Shown here: positions 22,438 through 33,470 of the stretch, in pieces
How positions within the stretch are numbered: position 1 is the first letter of the stretch
Layout of the letters: every line of letters starts with the position of its first letter
Source: Magicicada septendecula
Taxonomy: Eukaryota; Arthropoda; Insecta; Hemiptera; Cicadidae
NCBI GenBank assembly: GCA_034769895.1
Contig: CM068367.1
Coordinates: forward strand, 1,311,953,046 to 1,312,017,045
DNA length: 64,000 bases
Reading direction: 5' to 3'
Notes under the pieces: model-generated
Told to the model about the DNA's origin: nothing
What the model saw: only the letters and a program-made list of their open reading frames with translations
Database searches by the model: none
Program-made: the position numbers and the translations under genes

Positions 22438-22790
22438 TGTAACGTAAAAGGTCTGATCGCTGTTGTTCAAGCCCCGCGATGGAAGCCAATTCTGTAACGT
22501 CCTGCTTATTCGTTGAGAGGCGGAGTAGAGTTATATTATATGCCCCACGTTGTTAGCGTCAATTCTGTAACGTAACGCAGTGAGGTATAGTAGAGTTATA
22601 TTATATGCCCCACGTTGTATGCGTCAATTCTGTAACGTCCTGCTTTTTGATATAGGAGGCGGAGTAGAGTTATATTATATGCCCCACGTTGTTAGCGTCA
22701 ATTCTGTAATGTAGCCGTTAAATGCGGTACTAGCGAAACGTCCACCTTTAGTCAAGCCCCACTATTGGGTTCGCCAATCTTGTAACGTCT
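22438..22790 (-). repeat. Ladder of LTR/primer-site junction copies inside the LTR
   Basis: The true junction on the plus strand is ACGTTGAGCGCCAATTC then TGTAACG (22421-22444). Degenerate copies of the same junction lie at 22485-22500, 22542-22573, 22607-22638, 22681-22712 and 22756-22788. For example, three share GCCCCACGTTG, then GCGTCAATTC, then TGTAACG or TGTAATG. Spacing between successive TGTAA starts is 55, 73, 65, 74 and 76 bases. The same ladder is present in the left LTR. Each rung carries an LTR end and a primer-site-like sequence. Confidence 0.85.
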
Positions 22791-24724
22791 CGGTTTGAGA
22801 TATTATTAAAGTTTCCGCCTCTCCGCAGTCGCCACTTATGAATTATAATAACTGACGTTTTTAAAAAAAAAAAATAAATAAAGTATTTTATTTAATGTTA
22901 CTCAATCTAAACAGAAATCGAGGGTGTGTGATTTGGGGTCCAGGAGGGAAGTTGTTCAGCCTTATGAAGAAGAGAGAGTAAGTACCAATTATTTACACGC
23001 GGTTTAAACGATTTCGGATTTTTTCAAATTGTTCGCTGTGATTTAAATCAGCTGATGGTGAGCTAAGTTTCTACGCTTAGTTCAACCAGCATACTCTGTA
23101 GCAAAATTTTATCTGATGTTGATTTCTTCTGTTTTTGTGCTGAAATTTATTACAACTACCCACTACAAAAATTATAACACACTTTATTATTCAAGATTAT
23201 TTTTCAATAATATTATTTATTTATATTATTGGTTTTTGTTACCTGCCACCAAAATACAAGTATCACAATTGATCTTTCCTTAAATAAAACATAATCTTGA
23301 CTTCACAGAGTCAACATGGAATTGTCTAAAGAGAAAAACCTATATGGTTTTGTTTACCAAATTTTACACTATTTAAAAAAAACATCAATTAATATACAAT
23401 TCTTAATAATTCCCCAGGGTTCAGGGTAAGTTCTTGTAGTTACGAGAGTGTCAGAAATGGGTAATAACTAAGCTTTACAAATACCGAAAAAATATTAAAT
23501 AGATTTGTTGATTTTTTCGTGTAGTATGTAGTTCCAGGAATGTCCGTAAGAGAGCAGCGTGCCTTTGTTTACTTTAAAAAAAAAATGTGATTAAATGACT
23601 ATTTTGTTTTCTATATCAACGTTCGGAATGCGTTTTCTTCTTGAACTATTAAACGAAATGTTTATATTACCTCGCTCCGTACGGTTCTTACTGGAATGAA
23701 GCTTTTTCGCTGGTGAGGTCCGTCTTGCGTTATAATTTCCTTCCCGTCTGGCGCATTTTTCGATCGTCAACTAGAACTATGGCGAAACCAGGTTGAATCA
23801 TCAGAAGGTTTTCTGTCACCGTTTAATAAGGAGTATAACCATTTAATTTTGATAAATCATGGATGATTATACAGTGGTCATGTTGCTTGTTAATTTAGTA
23901 TTAATTTTCACTCCTCCAAAGTTCCAAAAAGGTTATTTTTTATTATAATTGTAGTAGCATCATTTCTTCAACTCTATGGTTTTATTTCAAAAATTTTATT
24001 ATTAACAATACTTGTTATTTCCGTCACTCTTAGTAACCCATCGTATTTTTGTTATACAGGCAGTTTGTAATTATTATAAATTTATATTTTATTTACCGAA
24101 AAATAATTCTTTTCCATTCCGGTTTCTTTATTAATTTGTTTTACATAATAAGTTTTTATTCATTTTCTTATGACCTTGTATATAAATATTTGATAATTTT
24201 ATTATCTTTAAATAAATTTATATATATTTTTTGTTAGTCTCTCATAGTATTCCTACACTGCACTACTTCCTGCTGCCATCTCCCTCATAGTATTATTTTA
24301 ATTTTTTATTATCCTTTGATATTTAAAAGTTTTTATGTTTTTTAAAACTAACCCTGGGTTATCCTATATTATAATACAAATATTTTTAAAAAATATAACA
24401 TTAACTTATGTATAACAATTGGTTGTCCATACAATATAAATATTACAATAAATAAATAAAAATACAAAATCAGTTAATAGTATTATAGACTACTCTCATA
24501 GTTTTATAATTTCCAAACCTACAGCACAGTTCTGTAATAAGTTACCTTCACTTTTATTTTTTACCTCAATGGGTACACTATAACTCACTTTGCACCGTAT
24601 ATCACTCGAATTGTTTATCATTTTTAATGATATACTTTAATTTAGAGCTAGTTACAGGTTACCCATTTCTGACCTTTATATTATCATGAGTTAATTTATT
24701 GGGACCGGGTTATGTAACGTTACA
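22438..24724 (-). repeat. LTR (5' LTR in element orientation)
   Basis: 2287 bp, ends identical to the other LTR. The part next to the primer-binding site (22438-22790) is a ladder of short repeats. The remainder is AT-rich and non-coding. Confidence 0.95.
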
Positions 24725-24728
24725 ATAT

Positions 24729-25876
24729 ATATTTTAGTAGTTGGCCTACATACCGAAATATTAAACTCACTATTTATAAGTTTTAACGAAACAGAAAAAA
24801 GAAGACATACAAAAACGAAGACATAAAAGTCAAAGTTTCATATAAAGCAAGTTACATAGTAAAAATTAAAGTTACTATGAATTTCAAGCCCTTATTTTAC
24901 TGAATTCAAAGAAGATGCAGTGTTTCTATAAACAAAATCACCAAGTTTTGCAGTGTTTTCTCACTCATCGTTGATCGACGATGGTTTTTGTTAATTTCAG
25001 TTTTTTGATAAACTTCTTTGACAGGAAGCTACAGACAAACAAAGCGTTAAAAAATACAATAAGAAGAGACATAGGTTGGAAAAGATTCAGTGAAGTCCCA
25101 TTTGGTAATAAACTGAAGAACTTCTTTGACTGTCCATGTAACTGATGCTTTTATGGTGACATTAGTGACGTGAACATGTCGTCGAAATCTTTTGTACCAC
25201 TTGTTCTTTGTATATACATGGCTGAGGTTTTCATAGTGGCACAAAATCATTAGCTGCACTCATCCATGCAATAAAGAACGTGATCATAGAACTGCATTTC
25301 AGATGCAGTAGGAACTCCCACCGCATAAAAACGTTTCATTAAATCGTAGCAAAAAAAAAAAAAAATTAAAACCTAATTTTTACTGAAACCTGTAACCGTT
25401 GAATATGATGTTCCAGTTGGTTTACTTACTGATAATACATGTGTGTGTCTGTTTAAGAATGCATTTACCAGTCCTTACCAGCTTGGCCATTTCCAAAAGG
25501 ATGCTTAATGTGGTTTCTTGTGGCCAATTGGTATGCCATCCTTCTAATATCTAATCGTATAATGCCATAATATAACGATTCCATTTCTAAAACGTACTAT
25601 AGAAATTATTCTTCTAGTTCTGGACTGAATACTGGATTACGTCCCGATGACTTTGATGATGCAGCAACTATCAAAAATAGAGTAGATCTGGGTACTCCAA
25701 AAGTTTATATTACTTTTTTATATGATTTAATTGACAGTATTTTTACAATTTTATGAAAATTTTCGTATTCTTGTGGAAGTCCTGATGTCCTAAAATTAAA
25801 TAAAAATCAATGCTGAATCCCATAATTAAATTTTAGTTAATAGACTGATCTGTTGGATTTTCGAGAATTTTTCAAA
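24729..25876. other. Intergenic DNA with one weak coding-like stretch
   Basis: The minus-strand frame at 25047-25259 contains TWTVKEVLQFITKWDFTESF, which vaguely resembles the start of a SAM domain (W-x-V-x-x-V-x-x-F). No splice sites could be confirmed and no other domain part follows. Otherwise nothing was recognised. Confidence 0.3.
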
Positions 25877-26120
25877 ATATGGAATCTGGTGCCTCAGAAT
25901 TTTTAAATTTGAAACCTGAACACTATATTCAGACTATGGTTAAACTATTCTTTAATTTGATATGCTACACAGTTTTTGTGATTTTTTTTTTCAAAATTTT
26001 GTTAACTGTTTGGGCTCTGCTGTCTCAAAACTTCGAAATTTCAATAACTGGTTACTATATTAAGACTGTGACTAAAATTCTCTTTAATTTTATACCCGAC
26101 ACGGATTTAAAAGAACTTTG
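25877..26120. repeat. Degenerate two-unit tandem repeat
   Basis: About 25878-25985 is echoed at about 26009-26115: both have CTCA(G/A)AA, TTTGAAA/TTCGAAATT, CTATATT(C/A)AGACT and TCTTTAATTT in the same order. The open frame across it is an accident of the repeat. Confidence 0.45.
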
Positions 26121-26639
26121 ACCTCTACATTTTGCCCCCCTCCCCGTCCGCTACTTTTTGGTGACCAATCTCTGTAGGGTAAAAGTGTGGCATACTCATG
26201 AAAACTGGTTGATGTGCTCAGAAGTTATCATGACACATCCCAAACAGATAGGCAGATAAGTAGTCGAACATATCCCAAACAGAGAATTGTCGAACAGTCG
26301 AGTTAAAGTTGAGAACCCACTTCGTTCAATTATGTTTAAAAAATATGATGAACAGACTTTCCGGGATATGCAAAAAGTAGGCTACTTTGCAAACAATAAT
26401 TTAACAGCATTTAAACAAACATTATTTTATAAGTAAGTTGAAATCCACAAAAATTAACATTTTATTTCAAAACAAAAATAACGTTTCTTCCATAAGTTAA
26501 AAAAGTGACATTTTTCGTTTCAGATTGTTAATTATATAAATATGTAATAAACATTTATTTATTTTTCAGGTACTGTTTTTACAGAATTAAAGGCATCTCT
26601 CTGCCATCAAGGAATAAATCTTGGAATAATAATAAATTA
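26121..26639. other. Intergenic DNA, no gene recognised
   Basis: AT-rich sequence with a C-rich patch near 26130. No motif was recognised. Confidence 0.5.
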
Positions 26640-26795
26640 TAAAAAATCGTTACAAAGATTAATATAGAGAAGAATAAAATAACGAAGCTAGAGGCAGACA
26701 AAAAGTTGGTAGGCCTAAGAAAAGGTGGACTGTGGAATAGGAACAGGCCGCTAAAGCCTAAAACCGTTAAGAAGATGATGACAAAATAATGAAAT
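26640..26795 (+). pseudogene. LINE 3' tail fragment
   Basis: The plus strand reads RQKVGRPKKRWTVE, then a stop and short tail, ending in AAGAAGATGATGAC. This is the RGRPKKRW block that closes many LINE ORF2 proteins together with a GAA/GAT-type 3' tail. Only ~150 bp remain. Confidence 0.6.
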
Positions 26796-26952
26796 TGACA
26801 AATGCACAAGGAGACGAATATGTGCGTATACAAATAAACGATACACTACCAGAAGATGCAAGAATTATAATATCTAGAAGTGGCAATAGCTGAGACGGTA
26901 AAGTAAATGAAGAAACAGGAAATGGAATAGAAAAAATATAATGAGTCAGATG

Positions 26953-28053
26953 CAGGGGCGGATTAAGCGACTGGTGGACCTGGCGGCCGCCAGGGGCCCC
27001 CGAATCTCCAAGAGGCCCCGAGGTCGATAGATTCCTAGTTAAAAACTGCCACAACAGAAAAGCGAAAGATGCAGTATTTAATGTTATTCACGTATTCTAC
27101 ATGTAAACGCAAAAGCCAAAAGCGAAAGACTCGTAACTAAAACTGTTAATTTATTATCTACATCAAGTATAATATAATGTCAAATATACATCTTAGTAAA
27201 AGAAGTGATTGAGTTTTATAATCTCTTAGCAGTATAAAAAGTTGCATTTGAATCATTTTAAATAAATAGTGAAATCCCGCCTGAAATTGCGACTGCGCGT
27301 TGCGATCGGTAGCCTCCGTTGGCATCACTGCATTCTTGTTAACTCTTGCAGCGCTCACGGTATTTTTGATCAAATATTACCAACTGAAGCAAAAAAGAAC
27401 GCTATAAAAAAACTGAAGGATATTTACAAAAATGACATTGATATTTTTAATTTTGATGTTGAACTGGACCAGTTCTTACTATTTCTACAAGTAAACAAAG
27501 ATACCATCAAAACCGCATCAGAAATTTATCGAGCTGCAAGAGAAATGTCTTCAACTTTTCCTAACGTACAGATTATTTTGAAAATATTTTTAACAATACT
27601 GATATCAAATACATCAGGTGAAAGATCTTTTTCAGTTTTGAAACGCGTTAAAAACTATTTAAGGAGTACAATGGGAGAAGACAGATTGAACAACATGGTC
27701 ATATTATACATAGAACAAGAAATTTTGGACGAAATAGATACTGCAAAAATAATTGATGAATTTGCCAAAGAGAAAACAAGACGCAAATTCATATAGAAAA
27801 CCTTTTCAAAGCACTCAGGTAACTTAGTTACTGTTAAATGTTTTGAATAAATTTCTGATTTTTCTTGAAACATTGAGTTTTATTATTAACTACATATTGC
27901 TGGTTTAAACAAGTCATTAAAAGTCTAATACTGAAATCTTTCCGAAAAAGCCATCACTTCCTTACACTGTTTTTTTTTTTGTTTTGGGGCTTGGGTCTAA
28001 GGGCCTCGAAAGTTTTACCGCCAGGGGCCTCCAATCGTCTTAATCCGCCTCCG
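26953..28053 (+). mobile_element. hAT DNA transposon, internally deleted, with intact ends
   Basis: Left end CAGGGGCGGATTAAG; right end is the reverse complement of CGGAGGCGGATTAAG (13 of 15 match). A shared CCGCCAGGGGCC motif lies just inside both ends. It is flanked by the identical 8-bp duplication GTCAGATG (26945-26952 and 28054-28061). The 1101-bp element retains a C-terminal transposase piece only, so it cannot move by itself. Confidence 0.93.
27269..27796 (+). pseudogene. hAT transposase, C-terminal dimerisation domain
   Basis: From about residue 35 to the stop the frame is a hAT transposase C-terminus. The hallmark ILISNTSGERSFSVLKRVKN, followed by YLRSTMGEDRLNNMVILYIE, matches the hAT-C (dimerisation) domain of ZMYM1-like hAT proteins ('ASAERSFSxLKxIKxYLRSTM…RL'). 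The family's zinc finger and DDE catalytic residues lie in the ~400 residues that are missing. The nominal start (GTG at 27269) and first ~30 residues are not conserved. The stop at 27794-27796 is the natural end. Confidence 0.85.
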
Positions 28054-28199
28054 GTCAGATGCCAACACATTGATAGAGAAAAGAGAACAAGTAGCACAAG
28101 AGCCAAAATACATGTATGCAGAACTGTTTCATACTAATAACACTTTGCACGTCGGAGCTCGTACTGAATAAGCGAAGGTCAAAGGTTAAGGCATCTAAA

Positions 28200-28480
28200 A
28201 TGAACAAACGTGATCGATCAGACGAGATGAGAAAGGGATAGAGATAGACATGTTCGCGAAGAATTAGAACTGTGGAAACAGTAGAAACACGACAGCTCCA
28301 ATGGTTTGGACACTTGATCAGGATCTCACGACATACTAGAAAAATATTTGGCATGAAATGTGAAGTAAGAAGACACCGAGGGGAGATCCAGAATAAAGTG
28401 GGAGGACATCATGGAGAAAATCAGAAAAAGGAGAAGTGGTTCGAACTAATCGAGATATTGGCAGAGAAACGATAGTACTA
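28200..28480 (+). pseudogene. LINE ORF2 C-terminal fragment
   Basis: The frame at 28272 gives METVETRQLQWFGHLIRISR. A frame change then yields a GRSRIKWEDIMEKIRKRR-like end. QLQWFGH is the conserved LINE tail motif. The catalytic domain is absent. It lies directly beside the hAT element in the same target DNA. Confidence 0.65.
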
Positions 28481-29380
28481 CGTTGAGCTGAAAAATAACA
28501 CAAGTGGCTACATGAATCTTAGCACGCGGCAACACCGAAGCTGTTAAGAGATCATTCTGAGCGGCAGAATTACATAAGCTCTTGGTCATTCGAGATGCCC
28601 CTTCCAGACATAACTCGATTACTGTATCGGCATCGAGGTCCGCTATGTCACTACAATGCAAGGCGGGCAGAGTATAAATACTGGATATCGAATCGGACAG
28701 TTCAGTTTATTAGACCTGGCGATATTTCTAGTGCGGATCAAAGTGTTGTTGCGGTTTTAGTCATCATCATCATCATCAGCCGTGGCTCTACAACCCTTGG
28801 TGGGTCTTGGCCTGCTCCAAGAGTCGATTCCATTCTTCCCTATTGCGTGCTCCAACTTTCCAGTTTCTTTGTTCAGCTTACTGAGGTCTTCCTCTATCTG
28901 GTCTTTGAATCTACTGCGGGGTCTTCCCCTCTTTCTACTACCCATTGATTTCTGGTAGAATATATGTTTCGTAGGCTGTCCTTCCTCCATTCTCTCTATG
29001 TGTCCAACCCATCGTAACCTGTATAGTTTGATTATCCTGACAATGTCCGGTTCTTTGTAAAGATTATACTGTATAGTTCATAATTATAGCGCCACATTCC
29101 ATTTTCTTGTACTCTTCTAAATATTGTTCTTAGAATCCGTCTTTCACAGGAACCTAGAAGTCTCTCACTATTTTTTTGTCATTGCCCAGGTTTCTGAAGC
29201 AAATGTTAACACTAGCCTGATAAGTGTTTTGTAAATTTTGCATTTCGTGGTTCTTGAGATGAAGAACTTTGGCTTTTTAATCCATAATATGTTTTATTTG
29301 CGAGTTATATTCTTCTTCTTATTTCAGTGTTGGTGTCGTTAGTGCTGTTTATCTGGGAGCCAAGGTATATGAAATCTTTT

Positions 29381-31173
29381 CTCTTCTTCTTTCTATGGCA
29401 CTACAGCCCTTGTTGGGCCCTGGCCTCCTTCAATTTTTCCCCCCATTCTCCTCTGTCAGCAGCCATCCTCCTCCAGGAACGCACTTTTAATATCTCTCTT
29501 GCATCCTCATCCACCGCATCCTCCCATCTTCTCCTTGGTCTTCCCACTGGTCTTTTTCCATGGATTCTGGTATACAATAGTTTTTGTGGTATCCTTTCTT
29601 CACCCATCCTGGCTACATGACCAGCCCACCTTAGACGCTGTAGTTTTATGTACCGTGTTAACGGTGGTTCTTTATACATTTGATACAATTCATAGTTATA
29701 TCTTATTCTCCAGCCATGTATGTCATTAACTGGTCCCATGATTCTTCGTAATATTTTTCTTTCAAAGGTATCGAGAGTGTTTGCTGCCTTGGAGTTCAGG
29801 ATACACGTTTCGCAACCATATGTTAGGATGGGTCTTATTATTGATTTGTATATCCTTAGTTTCGTGTTTCTGTGGATGTCTTTGGATCTGAAGATACTTG
29901 ATGTGGCGAAATACGCTTTATTGGCTTGGACTATCCGGTTTCGGATTTCGGCTTCTTCTGTGCCGTTTTTTTCTAATATGGTTCCCAAGTATTTAAAGTT
30001 GTCCACCTTTTCGATATTGTCGATTGTTCCGTAGTTTCTTTGTCTTCTAGTCTGCACTAATATTTTTGTTTTATCTATGTTGATTTTGAGGCCTATATTG
30101 CTAGCATTTTCTTTGAGTTCAGAATACGTTTCCTCTGCTGCATTTTTTGTCCTACACATTATATTGACGTCGTCCGCATAGGCTACTAATTGGACCGATT
30201 TGTTTGTCAGTACGTTGTTTCTTCCTACTGACAGTTTTCTGATCACATATTCTAAAGCTAGATTAAACAAGGTCGGGGCCAGCCCATCTCCCTGTTTTAA
30301 CCCTCGATTGATTACAAATCCTTCTGCTTTGTGTCCTTGTATTCATACCTGAGCTTCTGTATTAGTCATTGTCAAGTTTATCATCCTTACCAGTTTCACT
30401 GGTATGTCGAATTCGTATAAAATATTAGATAGTTTATCCCTATCTATCGAATCATAGGCTTGTCTAAAATCAACAAAAATATTATAGACGTCTATATCTT
30501 GTTCCCACGCTTTACTCAGAACTTGTCTGACTGTATATATTTGATCTATGGTGGATCTTCCTTTTCTGAAACCGGACTGGTATTCGCCGATAATCTCTTC
30601 AGCATATGGCTGTAATCTTTTATTGATGATGTATGTAAAAATTTTATATCCGGAGCATAGTAGAGAGATTCCTCTGTAGTTCTGGCATGATAGCTTGTCC
30701 CCTTTTTTATGTATAGGACATATGATGGTTTTCCTCCAATCGTCAGGGATTTGTTCTGTACTCTATATAGTGAGTATTAAGGCATGCAATTGTTCCACGA
30801 GTTTTTTCCCACCCCACTTAAGTAGTTCAGAGGGAATTTCGTCAATTCCTGGAGCTTTGTTATTTTTCTGTGCTTTAATTGCCTCTTGTATTTCCTGCAT
30901 TGATGGTGGCGGTTCGTCATCGTGTTCATTTCCTCTTCTAGGCTCTTGTCTATTTCTGTCTTTTGTTTCGTCTGTTAGGAGCCTTTTGAAGTATGTTTTC
31001 CACGTTATCTTAATTTCTTCTATGTCACTGATTATTTCTCCATTTTGATTTTTGCATATATTTGTATTTGGTTTATATCCTTGTTTTAAATTTTTAATAA
31101 ATTTATATGCATCTCGTGAGTTATTTTCTATAAAGTCTTTTTCCATTTTCAGTATTTTGTTATTCTCGAACTT
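29381..31173 (-). mobile_element. Nested LINE inserted into the outer LINE
   Basis: Flanked by a perfect 15-bp duplication TATATGAAATCTTTT (29366-29380 and 31174-31188). It is 1793 bp, 5'-truncated inside the region upstream of the reverse transcriptase, with a short GAA-type tail (CTCTTCTTCTTT at 29381). Its coding parts are the minus-strand frames at 30763-31173 and 29401-30270. It differs in sequence from its host LINE, so these are two families. Confidence 0.92.
29401..30270 (-). pseudogene. LINE reverse transcriptase, palm to C-terminus
   Basis: A 289-codon open frame. Residues ~25-40 hold VQLVAYADDVNIMCRT with the YADD active site. Residues ~60-75 hold GLKINIDKTKILV. Residues ~88-98 hold VDNFKYLGTIL. 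Residues ~145-160 hold RPILTYGCETCIL. Residues ~217-227 hold LRWAGHVARM, followed by RPVGRPRRRWEDAVDED. The order and spacing are standard for a LINE ORF2 C-terminal half. The nominal start MFNLALEY is the end of RT block 4 (…LFNLALEYVI). Upstream, 30270-30760 continues the domain with a disrupted frame. Stop at 29401-29403, then 3' end. Confidence 0.92.
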
Positions 31174-31260
31174 TATATGAAATCTTTTACTGCCTCTATA
31201 TTTTGTGCCTATTTCAAGGTTTTGAAGGGTTGGGTTTTTGTGGTAGTTTGTTAGCAACAT
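30763..31260 (-). pseudogene. Chimeric frame across the nested-LINE junction
   Basis: The first ~25 codons (MLLTNYHKNPTLQNLEIGTK) belong to the outer LINE. From the 31174-31188 duplication onward the frame enters the nested LINE and reads NNKILKMEKDFIENNSRDAY, KTYFKRLLTDE and NNKAPGIDEIPSELLKWGGK, the conserved linker before RT block 1 (KAPGxDxIPxELLK). It is therefore a fusion made by insertion and not a natural protein. Confidence 0.85.
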
Positions 31261-31291
31261 ACTTTGTTTTCTCCAAGTTGTTGCGGTTTTA

Positions 31292-32279
31292 ATGGAAAGT
31301 GATTATTGTGTTAATTATTGTAAAACTGTAAGAAGGCGGCATTTATTGCTGTGTGTAGTTTAACTTGAATTATTCCACAAAAGTGCGCTTGTTGATTTCT
31401 AACTGTTGTTTGCGTCTTAGTGACTTCATTGGTGTCACTTATTCTGTTTCCACTGTACAACGCGACGATCCGTGTGAACGTAGTAACAATATCATACAGA
31501 AAACACCTCCATGCTCTGAAATCGAGAGGTACAAAAGAGAAGTAAGTTAAATAAAAGACCTTACTTAAAATAATCACGACTGAGAAATTTTGAAAGTTGT
31601 AGTATCAGATATCGAGTGAAAGTTTAATACCAGTAAAGAAAGCAAGAACTCACAACATGATAGTGATTATGTTTACATTACATTCTTAAAAAGAGCCGAC
31701 AGTATATACACATACGAATGTAAACTATAGTTGCAGACAAAACACGACGTCCTTAGTTCCTGGAAGCGATCGAGCGAGCTGCCTTCAGGTGGTGGAGTGA
31801 GGCGAGGATGTCATGTTTTGTCTCTGACATTAACTGTGGTGGGAAGGGGTTTATTTTCGTTTCCTACCAAAAGGAATTCCTTCGTGGGAAATAACGCTAC
31901 TTTGTTACTTATTTGTTATTATCAACAAATATTTCTTTCGCTCTATTTATCGTTTTATACGTTCATTTGTTATGAAAAGAACAGTAATTTCAATAAAAAT
32001 TAACAATTGATATCGTTCCATGCTATGTCACCGCGGATACGTAAGCAAAATAATTTTTCGTTTTCTGAAATTCACAGATAACAAACGCTGGGCGGTATTC
32101 TCTTTTTTCGTGTTGTTTAAATAAAAGATAATTTAATCAAATTAATTCTTTATTTTTAAAATATTAACAACTAGGTACGATTCGTATTTTGATTATCACT
32201 CTCAGCGTTTTTGCCAAAAGCATGCTGATATATTTGGTTTCGTTCTGAGTGTAGGACTACATATTAAAAATAATTTTAT
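31292..32279. other. Intergenic DNA, no gene recognised
   Basis: Short open frames without motifs. A CG-containing patch around 31730-31860. Nothing could be assigned. Confidence 0.5.
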
Positions 32280-32870
32280 AATTAATTAGAACATGGAAGT
32301 CATGGTTCTACATACCGATTAAAACGGATGAAAAGTTATTTCTCTTTCTGTTTGTTGTTTAAGGGAAACCTTAAGTTTTCGGTCGAATAAATTTATAATA
32401 TCAATACAAAAAATTACCCCCTCCCTCTTCAACTACCCTTTTTATTTATAGATATTTCATCTACCTTTCTACAGTGGATTATTATGAGGTTCTTTTCAGG
32501 ATACTTTATTTATCAAAATGAAGTACTTTACTCGTGTTAAAACATAAAACGATGCAGGTAAACTACCCCTTCCCCTTAAGCGATCTTCACCAAAATCAAT
32601 AGGCCTCGAATCCTCCTACAGCTCAAGCACATATATGCAAAAAATTATTTGATTATGTTTGAATTTGCGACAGTTATCTTTCGCCATAGACAAAATTCTA
32701 CACTCAAACACTTTTCGAAAAATGACTTTTCTTCATGTTTTGAGGGTAGTACGTACAATCAGAATCAGTCCTTACCTCATACACGGAACATGGCAGTAAA
32801 AATGTCCTTGCTTCAATCATTCTTTCGCCTAGCACTTACCGACATTTTGATTTCTTAATTCTGGAAAAAT
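32280..32870 (-). repeat. Dispersed repeat family, copy 1
   Basis: Blocks such as CAGGTAAACTACCCCTTCCC, TTAAGCGATCTTCACCAAAA and TCTTTCGCCATAGACAAAATTC recur at 60600-60920 in the same orientation. They recur as reverse complements at 48590-48690 and 50432-51535. Old and diverged, with no coding capacity. Confidence 0.7.
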
Positions 32871-32959
32871 GTAAAGACATCTATTCTAGTTTTCCATCTT
32901 GCTTATCTACTTAATTAGTTTCCTGCCCCTACTTGTTATATTCAACATAGTTTTCCCAT

Positions 32960-33470
32960 GTTTTCTCTTTGTGAAGTCCTCTGCATTAGACAGTTTTAGT
33001 ACTGTGTATGCTACCCCATGTTTCTGACCCTAAGGAAAGAGCAGCAAGCATAAGGACAAGGGTTTTGTTCGTTCATTTTTTACCTACTCGACTTTGCCAT
33101 TTTGTTGACTGTGTCTTTGCTGACTACCCTGCCAGTGTTATATCTATTGCGCCGACTTCATCTTTATGATATACATGGGGGCTCTTAAATGTACAACATT
33201 TCTTCACCACTTCACAGCTACGGGTTGCTATCGCGGGGGGGGGGGTGCGTATGCTTAAGAGAATTCCAGCCGTATCATGATCTTCGATTCGCTGTTGTTA
33301 ATCTTGACTCCATAACTTCAGCCAACAATAGATTTTAGATCTTTGAGTTCGGTAAGTCAGCGTGCTTGTTCTGTTTAGCGGCTGAGAGTACCGTGTCATC
33401 AGCAAGTTTAGTTCAATTTACTCGGTCATTAATTTTCCCCGTGAATCGTCTGTATAACCAGTGATGACTC
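32960..33470 (-). pseudogene. LINE reverse-transcriptase fragment, badly decayed
   Basis: The minus strand gives LADDTVLSAAKQNKHADLPN, a degenerate YADDTVL catalytic block (Y changed to L). Further on, in other frames, it gives KTLVLMLAALSLGSETWGS, the LYGSETW block. Stops and shifts are frequent. A G run at 33236-33245 lies inside it. Confidence 0.6.

Larger units (their letters stand above)
17470..24724 (-). mobile_element. Complete gag-only LTR retrotransposon (non-autonomous)
   Basis: Two near-identical 2.29-kb direct repeats (17470-19754 and 22438-24724) begin TGTAACG and end CGTTACA, and are flanked by the 4-bp duplication ATAT (17466-17469 and 24725-24728). Orientation is minus: the primer-binding site lies next to the right-hand LTR and a G-rich polypurine tract next to the left-hand LTR. 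Between them are 2.68 kb holding one 444-codon gag-like gene and ~1.26 kb without coding signal. No protease, reverse transcriptase, RNase H or integrase is present. The two LTRs differ at about 20 positions by eye (about 1%), so the insertion is fairly young. It must have used another element's pol. Confidence 0.93.
28760..31276 (-). mobile_element. Outer LINE, 5'-truncated, interrupted by a second LINE
   Basis: Flanked by a perfect 15-bp target duplication GTTGTTGCGGTTTTA (28745-28759 and 31277-31291). Its own sequence is about 0.7 kb in two pieces. 31189-31276 begins within a KTKYMLL region, and 28760-29380 continues with IEAVKDFIYLGSQINSTNDT, RRILRTIFRRV and a KRGRPRSRF tail. It ends in a (GAT)n tail (ATCATC… at 28761-28777 on the plus strand). 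Removing the nested element restores one reading frame across the split at VKDFIYLGS. Confidence 0.9.
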
